25,475 nucleotides of DNA, taken from Blakeslea trispora. Lineage: Eukaryota > Mucoromycota > Mucoromycetes > Mucorales > Choanephoraceae. Both the position numbers and the translations under genes were made by a program. Below, piece by piece: positions 7,940-17,785 of this stretch. Position 1 is the first letter of the stretch; every line of letters starts with the position of its first letter. The DNA is taken from NCBI GenBank assembly GCA_025331445.1, contig JAIWNE010000230.1, forward strand, positions 1-25,475, in the 5' to 3' direction. The notes under the pieces are model-generated. The model had not been told where the DNA came from, ran no database searches, and saw only the letters and a program-made list of their open reading frames with translations.

Positions 7940-9502
7940 ACTATTAGTAATGGTACCTTGTTGCCGGACTTTCGAAAGATTGCTGCAACTGCTTCTTGGG
8001 AGGATGCTCCTGCTACAGGTAAACGACTTGCCTCTTACTTGGGATTCTTGAATTACTTTCGAGGATCAATTCCAAATTACGCTACACTGGCTGCTCCACT
8101 TGACTCTCTGCGTTCTCTCAAGTCTCTTGATGGTGTCTGGACTGAAGAGCATACTATGGCTTTTAAGAAACTGAAACTGGCCTTGGCTTCCGCTGTGATC
8201 TTGTCACCTTATGATCCTAAGTATCGCTTGCATGTTGCGACTGATGCATCCAAGTATGGTATTGGTGGTGTAGTCTACTATGTCAAGGATAACAGGATTC
8301 ATTATGTTGGAATGGCTAGTCGAAAACTGAACAAAACAGAGCAGCGTTACAGCACTACTCGCCGCGAGTTGCTAGGCTTCTTGTTTGTGTGTCAGCGTTT
8401 TCATAAGTTGCTATATGGTATTCGCTTTTCCGCTCATGTCGACCATCGCTCACTTGTATTTTTGAAGAGTCAAGCTGTCCCCAACCCTATGATGTTGAAC
8501 TACTATGAGGCAATCTTTAGCTATGACTTTGACATCGTCCATATTCCCGGCGTTACAAACTGCTTGCCTGATGCTCTTAGTAGATTGAACTCTCCTGAGT
8601 CGTCCAATCTGGAGGAGGGTGAAACCAGCTACACTAGTTATAACGACAGACATATCTTGAAAAAGAATAACATGTCTAGAACCGAAAGAAAACAAGCGAA
8701 AGAAAACAGCTTACTTTCTGACTCTAAACGTACTTTTTCTCATGCACGTCACGTCACTTTGTGCAATGGTGCTATGCGCCGCAAAACGAAAAATATTGAA
8801 GTCACTGATAATACTTCTTTTCCTTCCTGTCTGGCTACAGACGATGTGGATAATCGCGAAGAACCTACTTCTTCTCCGTCGAAATTACCTTTATCGAGTA
8901 AACGTCAATCTGCCGAGTATATGACACCACCTGAAATGGAACGTCGAGATCTTATCGAGCGTACTCATCTTCTTGGTCACTTTGGTGTGAATGCGATTGA
9001 GAAAACCATTCATGCTGACGGTATACATTGGACTAACTTGAGAAAAGATATTGAACGTGTTGTAAAAGACTGTACAGCTTGTCAACAACATACCATTCAC
9101 AAAGTAGGCTATCATCCACCTAGACATATCTTACCTGAAGGAGTCTTTGATCACATTTGTGTGGATCTAGGCACTTTCAATGTTACATCGTCTAGTGGAA
9201 ACAACTTCTTATTACTCGTAGTTGATATGTTCTCACGCTTTACCATTCTAAGAGCTATTCCTGATAAGAATGCATATACTATTGCAAGAGAGTTGCTCAG
9301 TATTTGGTGTTTATTTGGGTTTAGTAGAATTATTAGTCATGACAACGGATCTGAATTTGTGAACGAAGTCTTGAAGCAATTGGCTGAGATGACTGGAGTT
9401 GATCAAAGGGTTTCATTACCTTACAATCCTGTCGGTAATTCTATATGTGAAAGATATATGGGCGTGTGCAAAACAAGCCATTATCAAAGCAATTACAGCT
9501 GA
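7940..9502 (+). pseudogene. pol: Chromovirus RT end-RNase H-integrase core (downstream of nonsense codon)
   Basis: This continues the frame of the upstream gag-pol directly after the TAA at 7937 (TISNGTLLPD follows). It holds the RT connection and a complete RNase H: ATDAS, the Glu of TTRREL, HVDHR and PDALSRL. After a long polar linker comes the integrase zinc domain (HLLGH ... CTAC) and the catalytic core with Asp codons at 9164 and 9341 and Glu at 9449. The spacing is D-58-D-35-E. About seven codons after this Glu the frame is lost: homology switches to another frame at the A-run 9470-9473, and the residues from there to the stop at 9502 are out-of-frame. There is no separate initiator that would express this segment on its own, so it depends on readthrough of the nonsense codon. 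Confidence 0.9.
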
Positions 9503-10307
9503 TGCAAAGGATCCTGAAAGTTGGGATTTATATGTTGACATGGCTCAATACGCTGTCAACGCTCAGTTTAGACACTTGCACAGTACACGTGCATTCACGG
9601 CTATGTTTTTCAGACAGCCGAATCAATTAACTGATTATACCGAAGTGAAGCCCACTTTGACATTTGAAAAATCTGAGCACAAACGTATCAATGAGCAATT
9701 GAAACACGTTAAAGAAGTAGTCGTACCTGCTTTACATGAGCACATCAAAGAGCGTCAAAACACTGACCATAAAAAATACTTGAAGTCTCATAACATAGTA
9801 ACTGACAGATATCCGCTCAATTCTAAAGTTATGATTATCAATGTGAATCGTAAAGCAAAGACTGAACCTCGTTACGTTGGTCCTTTCACCATCAAAGGAT
9901 GGGCTAAAAGTGGTGCCTACATTCTTGAGGATCTAACCGGTGCATTGTTGTCTAGAGACATACCTACGCATCAGATCAAGATGATACAGTCAGGAGATCA
10001 ACGATCGCAATCCGATGTAGCTGAAAAGCATTACGAAGTTCAAGCTATTGTCAACCATCGTGGTACTGGCAAAAACATTGAATACTACGTCCACTGGCGT
10101 GGATATGATGATCAAGCGAAATACAATACATGGGAACCAGCTTCCTCATTTGACTCGCTAAAGCCAATTAATGATTATTGGGTTAGACGAAACGTGACTA
10201 ATGCAGTAACTCAAGGTACAACGCTGCCTGACACTGTCAACAGACGCAAAGACATTTCTTCTGATCGACGTAAGAGAAGATCTGCTCGTCACACTACAAG
10301 ATTATAA
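9471..10307 (+). pseudogene. pol: Chromovirus integrase C-terminus with GPF module and chromodomain (frameshifted)
   Basis: The frame is open from 9399, but homology to integrase begins at about 9471 (KQAIIKAI), so the shift sits at the A-run 9470-9473, consistent with one extra A. The GPF motif is RYVGPFTIKGW at about 9870. A chromodomain spans about 10030-10190: HYEVQAIVNHR, YYVHWRGYDD and NTWEPASSF. The aromatic residues of a methyl-lysine pocket (Y, W and Y/W positions) look present. In chromoviruses this domain directs integration to heterochromatin marked by histone H3 methylation; that role here is inferred from the family. The tail is basic and ends at TAA 10305-10307. Confidence 0.9.
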
Positions 10308-10538
10308 ACAATGCTATCTTTTTCTTGACACATTTTTCCCACTGGGTTTTTTACAAGTTTTTTCTCGATAGCATTATCAAACACAATCTTCTTTACAATC
10401 TGAACAACTGAATTAGCCACTCTGTGCCTACCAATACTTGAACAATTGCGATGATCCGATCTTGGAGGAGGGTAATGTTGCATACAACGGCCTCTTTCAG
10501 AGCAATAAAATAAAGTAAAGATCAGATTAGGCTTATTG
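10308..10538 (+). other. 3' untranslated part of chromovirus
   Basis: These 231 bases lie between the chromodomain stop and the 3' LTR. There is no ORF of note. An AATAAAATAAAGTAAAGA stretch at 10503-10520 is the best purine-rich candidate for plus-strand priming. Confidence 0.6.
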
Positions 10539-10770
10539 TGACCAGTCTATTTCTATACATGGAATTCTCAGGCTGTTGCGTTCAAACGGTACAAACACTG
10601 GATACAATGTATCCAGGTTACAGGCAATGTATACATTGTGCTCAAGTTACTCAGTTATCATACCAGTATTTCCCATAGTATAAATAGAGACAGAAAACAT
10701 ATATCTGAATAAAACATCTTTCTTTTGGTCTGATTGACTTTTTATTGTTATTAATAGTAAATATATCACA
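10539..10770 (+). repeat. 3' LTR of chromovirus
   Basis: A direct copy of the LTR at 4837-5068, of identical length (232 bp) and differing at 10558, 10747 and 10759. The sequence just upstream is A/G-rich (about 10503-10520) and may serve as the polypurine tract, although it ends some 18 bp before the LTR rather than directly against it. Confidence 0.95.
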
Positions 10771-10820
10771 TGAAGCATATTTCAATCAAAGGACCAAATG
10801 AGATCAAAGCATTGCCGCAT

Positions 10821-11086
10821 ATCAAGGCCTGTAACTCATAAAATTTCCCTGCTTAAAAAATATTAATTAAGCACAGGAAACGGCCTGAAGTTTATAATTT
10901 TTGCCCGCTCAAACAACTATAAATTTCACCTAAAATTAGGCCTGTTTTTAATACTATCAATTAAATGCCAAACTTATCGCATGAGTTCGAAAGTCAACTT
11001 CACACACGAAACGCCCTGTTCTATCGTGAAGTTCATAATTTTTTTTCTGTAGTGGTCCACTACAAAAAATTTACACTTAAGGCCTG
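10821..11086 (+). repeat. GGCCTG-type direct repeats (possible transposon subterminal repeats)
   Basis: GGCCTG recurs at 10826, 10882, 10939 and 11081, with a variant GCCCTG at 11013. Several copies are followed by a similar A/T-rich tail (GGCCTGAAGTTTATAATTTTT at 10882; GTGAAGTTCATAATTTT at 11026; GGCCTGAAAGTGAT at 11081). An inverted GGCCTGTT copy occurs at 17935-17942 near the other end of the CACTA-like element. Subterminal motif repeats are known from CACTA elements, where they bind the transposase or accessory protein. Their assignment here is an inference. Confidence 0.45.
11049..11063. repeat. GTAGTG-GTC-CACTAC palindrome
   Basis: GTAGTGGTCCACTAC is a 15-bp near-perfect palindrome extended by a T-run on the left and an A-run on the right. 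It looks like the right end of one CACTA-type element and the left end of another, separated by three bases, the size of a CACTA target duplication. Alternatively it is just an internal hairpin. Confidence 0.5.
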
Positions 11087-11094
11087 AAAGTGAT

Positions 11095-11687
11095 TGTTGT
11101 GAGTGTCAGAGTAGAAACAGAGAAATCCTTTAGAACTCGTATAGGTTTATTAAAGAAAAATCAGATGTCGTTTATAGCTATGAAATATCTAGGTATTTAT
11201 ATCTTTTAGGTCGGATAAACTGATTCTATCATCTAGAGATGATCAGGGAATCTATTTTAATATCGAGGATACGGAACACTATATCATTGACCATGTCTCA
11301 GATATTCAGTCTACTCAGCTCTCAGGTCATAGCTGATCTGCGATGGTAAGATAGAAAAAATTGTTTTAATAAAATCTTTAGCACCATCTTGTCATTTTCA
11401 TTGTCACATCAATTCTGATTCGGTATAGCTGATATCAATAGTTTATCCACATCGATAAGGCCTAAGTCCCGAGAGCCAATTAGTCTATTTGATATATGAT
11501 CCAATCTGTCTCTCAAAATAGCATCATATTAGAATCGATCTCTAAAGGATAGATAGATGAAGTAGACATTGATCTATTACGGTTACTCTAGTTCTATTCT
11601 AAACTCTATGCCCAGATATAGCATGTATAATAATACTTTGTATCATTTATTTCGTAATCAGTATATAGATTCTAAATGTTCACAACA
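11095..11687. mobile_element. Solo LTR (593 bp) with perfect target duplication
   Basis: The segment begins TGTTGTGA and ends TCACAACA, a perfect 8-bp terminal inverted repeat with TG...CA ends. GTGAT immediately precedes it (11090-11094) and follows it (11688-11692), a perfect 5-bp duplication. It contains no ORF. This structure is diagnostic of a single LTR left after LTR-LTR recombination. The TGTTG...CAACA ends are typical of Ty1/copia, so that family is favoured. It interrupts the left subterminal region of the CACTA-like element. Confidence 0.88.
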
Positions 11688-11692
11688 GTGAT

Positions 11693-12914
11693 AAAAAATT
11701 TCCTACATTAAATGGGTCCTTTCACGGGGTCTTTAAGCAGTCAAAAATCAAATTTCTCAAAAATGGTCAGAATTTGCTGAAACTTGGACAGAGTATATCC
11801 CTAATTGTCTGGAATACACCCGTGTAAAAATATTGAAGTCTTTACTGCAAACAATTGCTTCTTTATAGCTATTGAATTAAAATTTTATTTAACTTATAAA
11901 AAAAAAAGGTCAAAAAATTTCAAAGTGCTAAAAATTGTCTGGTTTCTGGGCTTTGTCACACATCAAAAAAAAGAAGAGAGAGAAAAAAACTCTGATAGAC
12001 AAGCAGAAAACAAGCCAAACCCCCCGCTTTAAAACTGCTAAGTATGCTCAAAAAGGAACGTTATGTTCTAAGCTGATACTATTAGTATTTTTGTTACTCA
12101 TCGAGAAAGTCTCTTTAACTAGACCATCTCTTATTATATCAAAAAACCATTCAATCACGATATTATGGCCAAGCTTTCGCAAGCATTGCATTTAGTGGCT
12201 AAAAAAGTACGATTCACTATAATAAAAGGTGTCGTTTTGTAAAAAAGAATAGTTTATTATCGTTTAAGAATTTAAATATGAATTATCTCTACACTTGGTT
12301 GAAAGCAGACAAAACACAACTGTCAATGTACTGATGTTGAGCAGATGTAGCTTCAAAGTACTAGATGAGCTGAAATCACACTGTGTACACCTTGTAGTCT
12401 GAATGGTATTAGTCTGTTTTAAAGAAAAAAATAAATAAAAAAGAAAAAAAGTTGCCTTTTCCTTATTGTAACCAATAAAAATATCGGCAAGTAAAAAAAA
12501 GTCAGTAACACCAACGAGTGAAAGGCTCAGCAAATTTGTGTAATCTCGATATAATAGGAAATCTTAATGTCAAAACAATGCCTTCAATAAGGAAAAATGA
12601 ATAAGAAAATGAATCAGACGCAGTTTTCAGTCAACATCATTAAAGTGCTAATACGTGCATTTCTTTGAATAAAACCTGGTTTTATTTAATGTACAACAGC
12701 TAAAAGGATTTAAAGAGAATGGCATTGTTTCCAATCATTGATTTCTAATCAATAAAAAGTCTCAATTTGTCTTCTTCCAAGGAACGAATGAAATATTTCT
12801 TACTACTTTAAGCCTGTGACAAGATGAATGCAAAAGCAATATAAAAGAACCACAAAAAAAAGACATAGAATAGCTATTCAACTTTATTTGAAAATAATAA
12901 CTACTTTACCTGAA
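11693..12914. other. Left non-coding region of the CACTA-like element
   Basis: About 1.2 kb of AT-rich sequence with poly-A/T runs lies upstream of the transposase start. The short ORFs in it lack domain content and codon bias. It presumably holds the promoter of the transposase, but no individual site is convincing. Confidence 0.5.
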
Positions 12915-15404
12915 ATGTCTGCTCGCTTTGTTCAAGAAATCCAATGTACTCGCTGTACTGCCTATGTTCAATGCTGTCGTTGTGCTGCTGCTACTCTCGA
13001 AAGGGTTTACTACTGCCATTGTGATACTTGCAAAATCACTTCAATGGATAAGCCTCTAGTAGATTTCAATGAATACAGATCTCATCAAAGACGCAACATG
13101 TTTGAAGGCATGAGATATGCACAGTGGAAGTTGACTATTTGTAAGTAGATTTAGTATAAACATTAGTGAATGACTCTAACATATCATATCTCTTTATTAC
13201 CTAGACGGAAAGAATGCCATTCATAATACTCCAAAGTACTATCGCAGAGTAGTTTCCGACGACACCAATTTAATTAGTGAAGGTAAGATATTCAGCATTT
13301 TGCATAAACAATGATAAATTTTCTCTAATGCGTTTTTTTTTAGTTGACGTTAATCAAGCTAGCCTTGAGAATCCTGAGGAACAGCCTGCTAGTCTCATGG
13401 ATTGTACTGACGCTTACTTTGATACCGAGCTTTGTGATGATGGCGAACCATTTGATATGATCGATGATGATACAGCTTTTGAAGCATCTAACTTTGAAAG
13501 TCAAAATGTATTGCCTGATTACACTTTTTATTGTAAGTATTGCTCTATTGTCGATGATTAGACGTATATACTAATTTGTTTGATTTGTTCACTTAGCTGA
13601 TAAAACCCCTCAGTCTGAATTTTCAAAAGTTGCTTCATCCATTATATCATATCTTCAAAGCCAAAACATTCCCAATAAGCAAAGTGAAAAAGTTATGGAA
13701 AAAGTTGAACGAGCTCTTGATGTTGCATGGTGATGAATTTCGTCTTCCAAAAAGCGTGGCAACATTCAAAGAACGAAACTCTCTCGAGTTGTTCAGCGCC
13801 GAGGGTATCAAGAATTATGCTGTGTGTCCATCTTGTCATGATTTGACTAGCCTTAACAAGAAGCCCATCATTACTGAAATGGTGTGTAATCGCTCTATGG
13901 TCGGTGCCATCTATAAGCCAACTAATTCAAAAGAATTTTGTAATGGACGCATATACGACTTTGAGAATAAGTCTGCAGGTGCACAACTTGTTGTACAGAT
14001 GGTGTACTCTTACTGCTCAATCATTACAATCTTGAGAAAGCTCTTCTTACGAAAGGGTTTTGCGGACCAGGTCACCGCAAGGAAAGCCCGCCCGCCTGCT
14101 AAAGAATACTTGTCCGATTTGTATGATGCTACTGCTTTTTTAGACTTTAAGATCTCTCCCAATGCGCCTCCTTTTGTATTGCAGTCTGATTACAACCTAT
14201 TACTTTCCTTAAACATTGATTGGTTTAGTCCCTTCAACACAAATCACAGTGTCGGCTGTATATACCTTACTGTGCAAAATCTCCCAAAGCAACAAGGACG
14301 TGATTTGAAACACAACATGCTTTTGGTTGGTGTAATTCCTGGACCAAGGGAACCCCCTACTACTGCCATTAACAAGTATCTTGCTCCAATGGTTGAAGAA
14401 TTGAAGGTGTTACTGGAAGGTGTCGAAATAAAGATGATTATGCTAGATGGTAGCATTCAGCGTCAAACAATGAAGGCTTGTCTGTACTCTGTTTGCTCTG
14501 ATTTACCTGCAACGAAAAGCTTGCCGGTAGTATGTCCTTCAATAGTAGCCACGGGTGCCATCTGTGCAAGACCAAATTCCCGGCTTTTCCCAATACTGTC
14601 AGCAGGAGAGACTATTGCAACTGGAGTTGCGAACAGTGGGAACAAAGAACCGTCGAAGAAACCAGGGAAAGCTCTGAGAAGTGGGAAGAAGCAAGAACCA
14701 TTAGAGAGAGAACATTGTTGGAACAAAATAATGGCGTACGATACTCTATCCTTTTTGAGTTACCATACTATTCATACAATACTTTAACAATCGAGCCGAT
14801 GCATGTCTTGTATCTTGGTGTTGCTAAGAAGGCGCTCAAGGCAATGCTTTCAGAAGGTGCTTTTCTGGAGATAAAAAAGATCATGCAAGAATACCTTGAC
14901 TTTGATTCCGATGCTTCCTGTGCCCCTATGGCCAAAAAAATAGTAAAGGAAGGTTTGCCCTTTGTCAAAGCTGCCGAGTACAAAGACTTCATGACCTCTG
15001 TTGCTGAACATGTCCTCTCTCCTCCTCTTTTAAATGCCTCTGATTATAATCTTATCATGCATCTCATCAACGCACTCCGACTCTTCAACTGCAATGTTAT
15101 AAAGAAGACTGATATCGAAGTTGCTCACAATCATTTGCTTACTTTCGCTCGGGGCTTTGAACAACGCTTTGGTTCTCTAGCTGTGACTCCAAATTTCCAT
15201 TTCATGCTTCATCTTCGTAAATGCATATATAAGTTTGGTCCTATTTCTTGCTTTTGGGCGTTTGGTTTCGAAAGAAACAACCTGTTTATCAAAAACATTA
15301 ATACAAATCACAAGCCAGGCTTCGAAAAAACCTACATGCATCGAATGCAATCGGTTATCTTTGCCGACGACTTTGATTCAGTTGCTCACTATATCGCACA
15401 CTAG
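12915..15404 (+). pseudogene. Tnp2-type (CACTA/EnSpm-like) transposase, three introns, two probable frameshifts
   Basis: Start chosen at ATG 12915 (MSARFVQEIQC). Exons are 12915-13140, 13205-13282, 13344-13532 and 13597 onward. All three introns (64, 61, 64 nt) have GTAAG donors, CTAAC/CTAAT branch sites and TAG acceptors, and preserve phase 1. The N terminus has a Cys cluster (CTRC, CCRC, CHCDTC), probably zinc-binding. After exon 4 begins, its frame hits TGA at 13731, while family-like sequence (DEFRLPKSVATFKE) continues in the next frame. A second shift lies near 14512-14518, where DLPAT changes frame to KLAG. Downstream features typical of the family are the GVIPGPREPP and YLAPMVEELK region, HGCHLC, the IEPMHVLYLG motif (usually DPMH), and FGPISCFWAFGFERNN. 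The product would be the DDE-type catalytic protein of the element. This copy looks inactive unless the indels are assembly errors. Confidence 0.85.
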
Positions 15405-15414
15405 ATATTCCTTT

Positions 15415-15416
<2 letters not shown>

Positions 15417-15459
<43 letters not shown>
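15417..15459 (+). repeat. (TC)n microsatellite, about 21 units
   Basis: An uninterrupted TC dinucleotide run starts 13 bp after the stop of the transposase ORF. It lies in the presumed 3' UTR, before an AATAAA at 15524-15529. It separates the two transposase-derived ORFs and is likely length-polymorphic. Confidence 0.97.
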
Positions 15460-15462
<3 letters not shown>

Positions 15463-15808
15463 TCTGTTCTGTTTCTTTTCCTATCTATAGTTTTTTATAT
15501 TAGTCTTCATATTTTGTAACTTTAATAAATTGATGTTGTTTAGAGAAACTTGTCTTGTGAATACTTTCTGTCTTTTATTTGATGTTGAGATAAGTCTGAT
15601 GTCTGGATGACTGACCCTAAAGAGTAAACATTTGTAAACTAGATTGTAAAAAAGATGGCAAGTCGCAAGTGATTAGCGTCTAAAGTCGCGTATAAAAAAA
15701 GAAAGAAATGTTGATTGTGAATTTTTTCCCAAGTTTGAAAGTCCTCAGGTAAGCTAAATTCGGAAAAAACTTCCTTTTTTAGCGGCTGCTTTTCAAATCA
15801 ATTTAAAA

Positions 15809-16570
15809 ATGGTTACTCAAGTCTCTTTCTTTTCTCTTTTTATTGCACAAATATTTAAAATGGAACAAACAAACGAAACACATAATAACTTTGCAATTTT
15901 ACCTTTCGGATCAGACATCTCTCTTCATAGGGAAGACATTTATCAGTTTGCCGAAAAAGATAGTGATCCAATGGGTCATGAGCAGTTGCAGGAGGATGGC
16001 AATGTCATGCTTTCTTTAGCCAGGAGAGAATCGAGAAAGCTAAGCCAGGAGGACTTTCATTGCCTAGAAGCCTATTATCATAGACGATATGAATCACATC
16101 TTGTTGTAGACAATATAGTGCAGAAAATCAAAAAGATAAAAGCACTAGGAGATGTACACAAGTCGCGCTTGACAGGTCGATGTAGAGGGTCTCAAATCTA
16201 TGCCTACCGACCTGATGATTATGAAAACGATGACTTGGATGGAGTAGTGAATACTGAAGGCCAAGAGCACTTGCGCGCAGGAACTATTGAATACTTTTTC
16301 TTTCATGAGACAAAGTATTATGAAGATGGTGATTACTTTCCAACTAACCATTGCTTTGCTTTTGTTAGTTGGTACAAAAATCCTCGAGTCGGTGTGGATA
16401 GCATTACATCAGGCACAAGTGAGAGAAACAAGCCTTTTCGCAACGAGTATGAGGCTAAAAGCTCATACAGTATCTTGCCTGTACATAAGTTGTATGCGCG
16501 TGCACATATTCGTCGCAGTATTAACGACAGTCTCATTATTGCGCTTCAATTAACAAGAAGTCTTGCATAA
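15809..16570 (+). CDS. Second ORF with Tnp2-type transposase C-terminal region
   Basis: This 253-residue ORF starts at ATG 15809; an alternative start at 15860 (AAAATGG context) would remove a 17-residue hydrophobic leader that lacks obvious purpose. The region with LSQEDFHCLEAYY, followed by DVHKSR...GSQIYAY, TIEYFFFH, FAFVSWYKNP and ILPVHKLYAR, resembles the C-terminal part that in related Tnp2-type transposases follows the FERN motif. Here it is detached by 404 bp that include a stop, the TC repeat and a polyadenylation-type signal. It ends just before its own AATAAA (16574-16579). Either the transposase is naturally split into two genes in this family or an ancestral ORF was interrupted. 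The resemblance is from memory of the family pattern, so the function is moderately certain only. Confidence 0.65.
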   Translation: MVTQVSFFSLFIAQIFKMEQTNETHNNFAILPFGSDISLHREDIYQFAEKDSDPMGHEQLQEDGNVMLSLARRESRKLSQEDFHCLEAYYHRRYESHLVVDNIVQKIKKIKALGDVHKSRLTGRCRGSQIYAYRPDDYENDDLDGVVNTEGQEHLRAGTIEYFFFHETKYYEDGDYFPTNHCFAFVSWYKNPRVGVDSITSGTSERNKPFRNEYEAKSSYSILPVHKLYARAHIRRSINDSLIIALQLTRSLA

Positions 16571-16633
16571 GAAAATAAACATTTTTTGCTTTTAAATTTT
16601 TTTACTCTTCTAATTATCTATTTCAAAAAAAAA

Positions 16634-17785
16634 TTATACAAATGTATGGTCAATAGCCCATGCAGGTAGTTTTCGCAACTTCTTGGGGTTTCTTGCATGA
16701 ACAACTTTAACTACACGTGAGCCTACTGTAGTTGGCACAAAGCTGTTGTTCATTCTTCTGTTGTTGGCAGTGCGAAGTTCATCCAGTTTGTAAAAGAAGT
16801 CAGTACACTTGACGATGGTGTTAAAAAAAGTTATTCTTTTGCTCTCATGTAATATTATCAGCTATAGCTTACCTGCTGCTTTCTGTAATGAGGCACTTTC
16901 TTGGCTCTCAAGAGTGTACCTTCTTCGTCATATTCATCTTCTTGGTCAGATGTCATCTCTGTTGTCAAGACTTGCTGACACTCTTCGTGGGTGCCAAAGA
17001 CATTGGCCAGCTCTTCCTTGAACTCATTATAGGCAGTTCTTCGTCTTGACAAGAGCTATAACAATATTTCAAGCATTTCAGTTAGCAACAGAACATGAAA
17101 TATTACTTTATACACTCTCAACTTACATGGGATTTACGAGTCTGCCAATATTTTTCTTTTTTTGCTGGTCTTGCTGTTCCATACTCAACATCTTATTTTT
17201 CTCGCTTTGCTTCTGACTGCAGTACTGTATCCAAAGAACATATTTCATATACTTGATGGCATTGTTCGTAGGCCACACATAGTTCGATGTTATATATTGA
17301 AATCTGGTGTTGGCCAAAGTGTTCTTGATAATCTGCGCCACATGAAAACCATTCTCGGGACTCTTGATCAATGTCTCTTTGAGGTTCCAAGTAGCACCCT
17401 TCAATTGCTTTTCTTGTTCCTCTAACACAACAAGCTAAAACAACAATTAGAGATTGATTTTGTTGAGATCATATACGTTGATACTAACACGAATTTGCTC
17501 CAACTCTTTCTTAGATCCAGGAAAACCTTCATTCACTTCATCTGTTGGCTTGTTATCGAGTCTTGTCTTTATCTCTTCATTAGCAGTAGTGAGATTATCG
17601 ATCAACATCTTATACTCTTCCAATAATTTGTTGGCTTGCTCAAGACCTTTCAATGCTTCCTCGAGCTTGCGCTCCAAAGCGGACGTGCTTGAACGAGGGG
17701 TGGGAACAGAACGACGAGAGCCAGTTCCAACAGAAGGAATTGATCTACCATTGGCGTTGGAAGAGGGAGTACCGTTGTAAGACAT
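16634..17785 (-). CDS. Four-exon coiled-coil gene of the CACTA-like element (putative accessory protein)
   Basis: ATG at 17785 (MSYNGTPSS). Exons: 17785-17489; 17434-17127; 17044-16873; 16807-16634, joining to 316 residues without a stop. Introns of 54, 82 and 65 nt have GTTAGT, GTAAGT and GTAAGC donors; branch-like CTAAT and CTAAC occur in the first two. An alternative for intron 2 (donor at 17137, acceptor before 17055) gives the same total length. Residues 1-35 are Ser/Thr/Arg-rich. A heptad-rich coiled coil spans about 36-75 (ALERKLEEALKGLEQANKLL). Exon 3 holds an acidic patch (DQEDEYDEEG). The C terminus is basic (RVVKVVHARNPKKLRKLP) and ends in TFV. It is convergent with the transposase ORFs, its stop 63 bp from theirs. 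By analogy with the second gene of plant CACTA elements it could be a DNA-binding helper, but no domain proves this. Unlike its neighbours it shows no lesion. Confidence 0.7.

Larger units (their letters stand above)
4837..10770 (+). mobile_element. Complete chromovirus (Ty3/gypsy with chromodomain), element 2
   Basis: The 5934-bp element is bounded by two direct 232-bp LTRs (TG...CA). It encodes gag, protease, RT, RNase H, integrase and a C-terminal chromodomain in that order. The LTRs differ at three sites (4856/10558, 5045/10747, 5057/10759), all transitions, so the insertion looks recent. The coding region has one in-frame stop and one frameshift. No 5-bp target duplication is visible: TACAG precedes the left LTR and TGAAG follows the right one. 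Confidence 0.95.

Noticed and set aside
9399..9502. Programmed frameshift in the chromovirus integrase
   Set aside because: The shift lies inside the integrase after its catalytic Glu, where recoding is not known; an extra A in a run explains it more simply.
10289..10300. CACTACAAGATT near the chromovirus stop as a CACTA terminus
   Set aside because: It is coding sequence of the chromodomain protein tail (HTTRL) and lacks a partner end.
11805..12195. Two overlapping plus-strand ORFs of 75 and 86 codons
   Set aside because: Lys-rich products of poly-A sequence, overlapping in two frames, with no coding signature.
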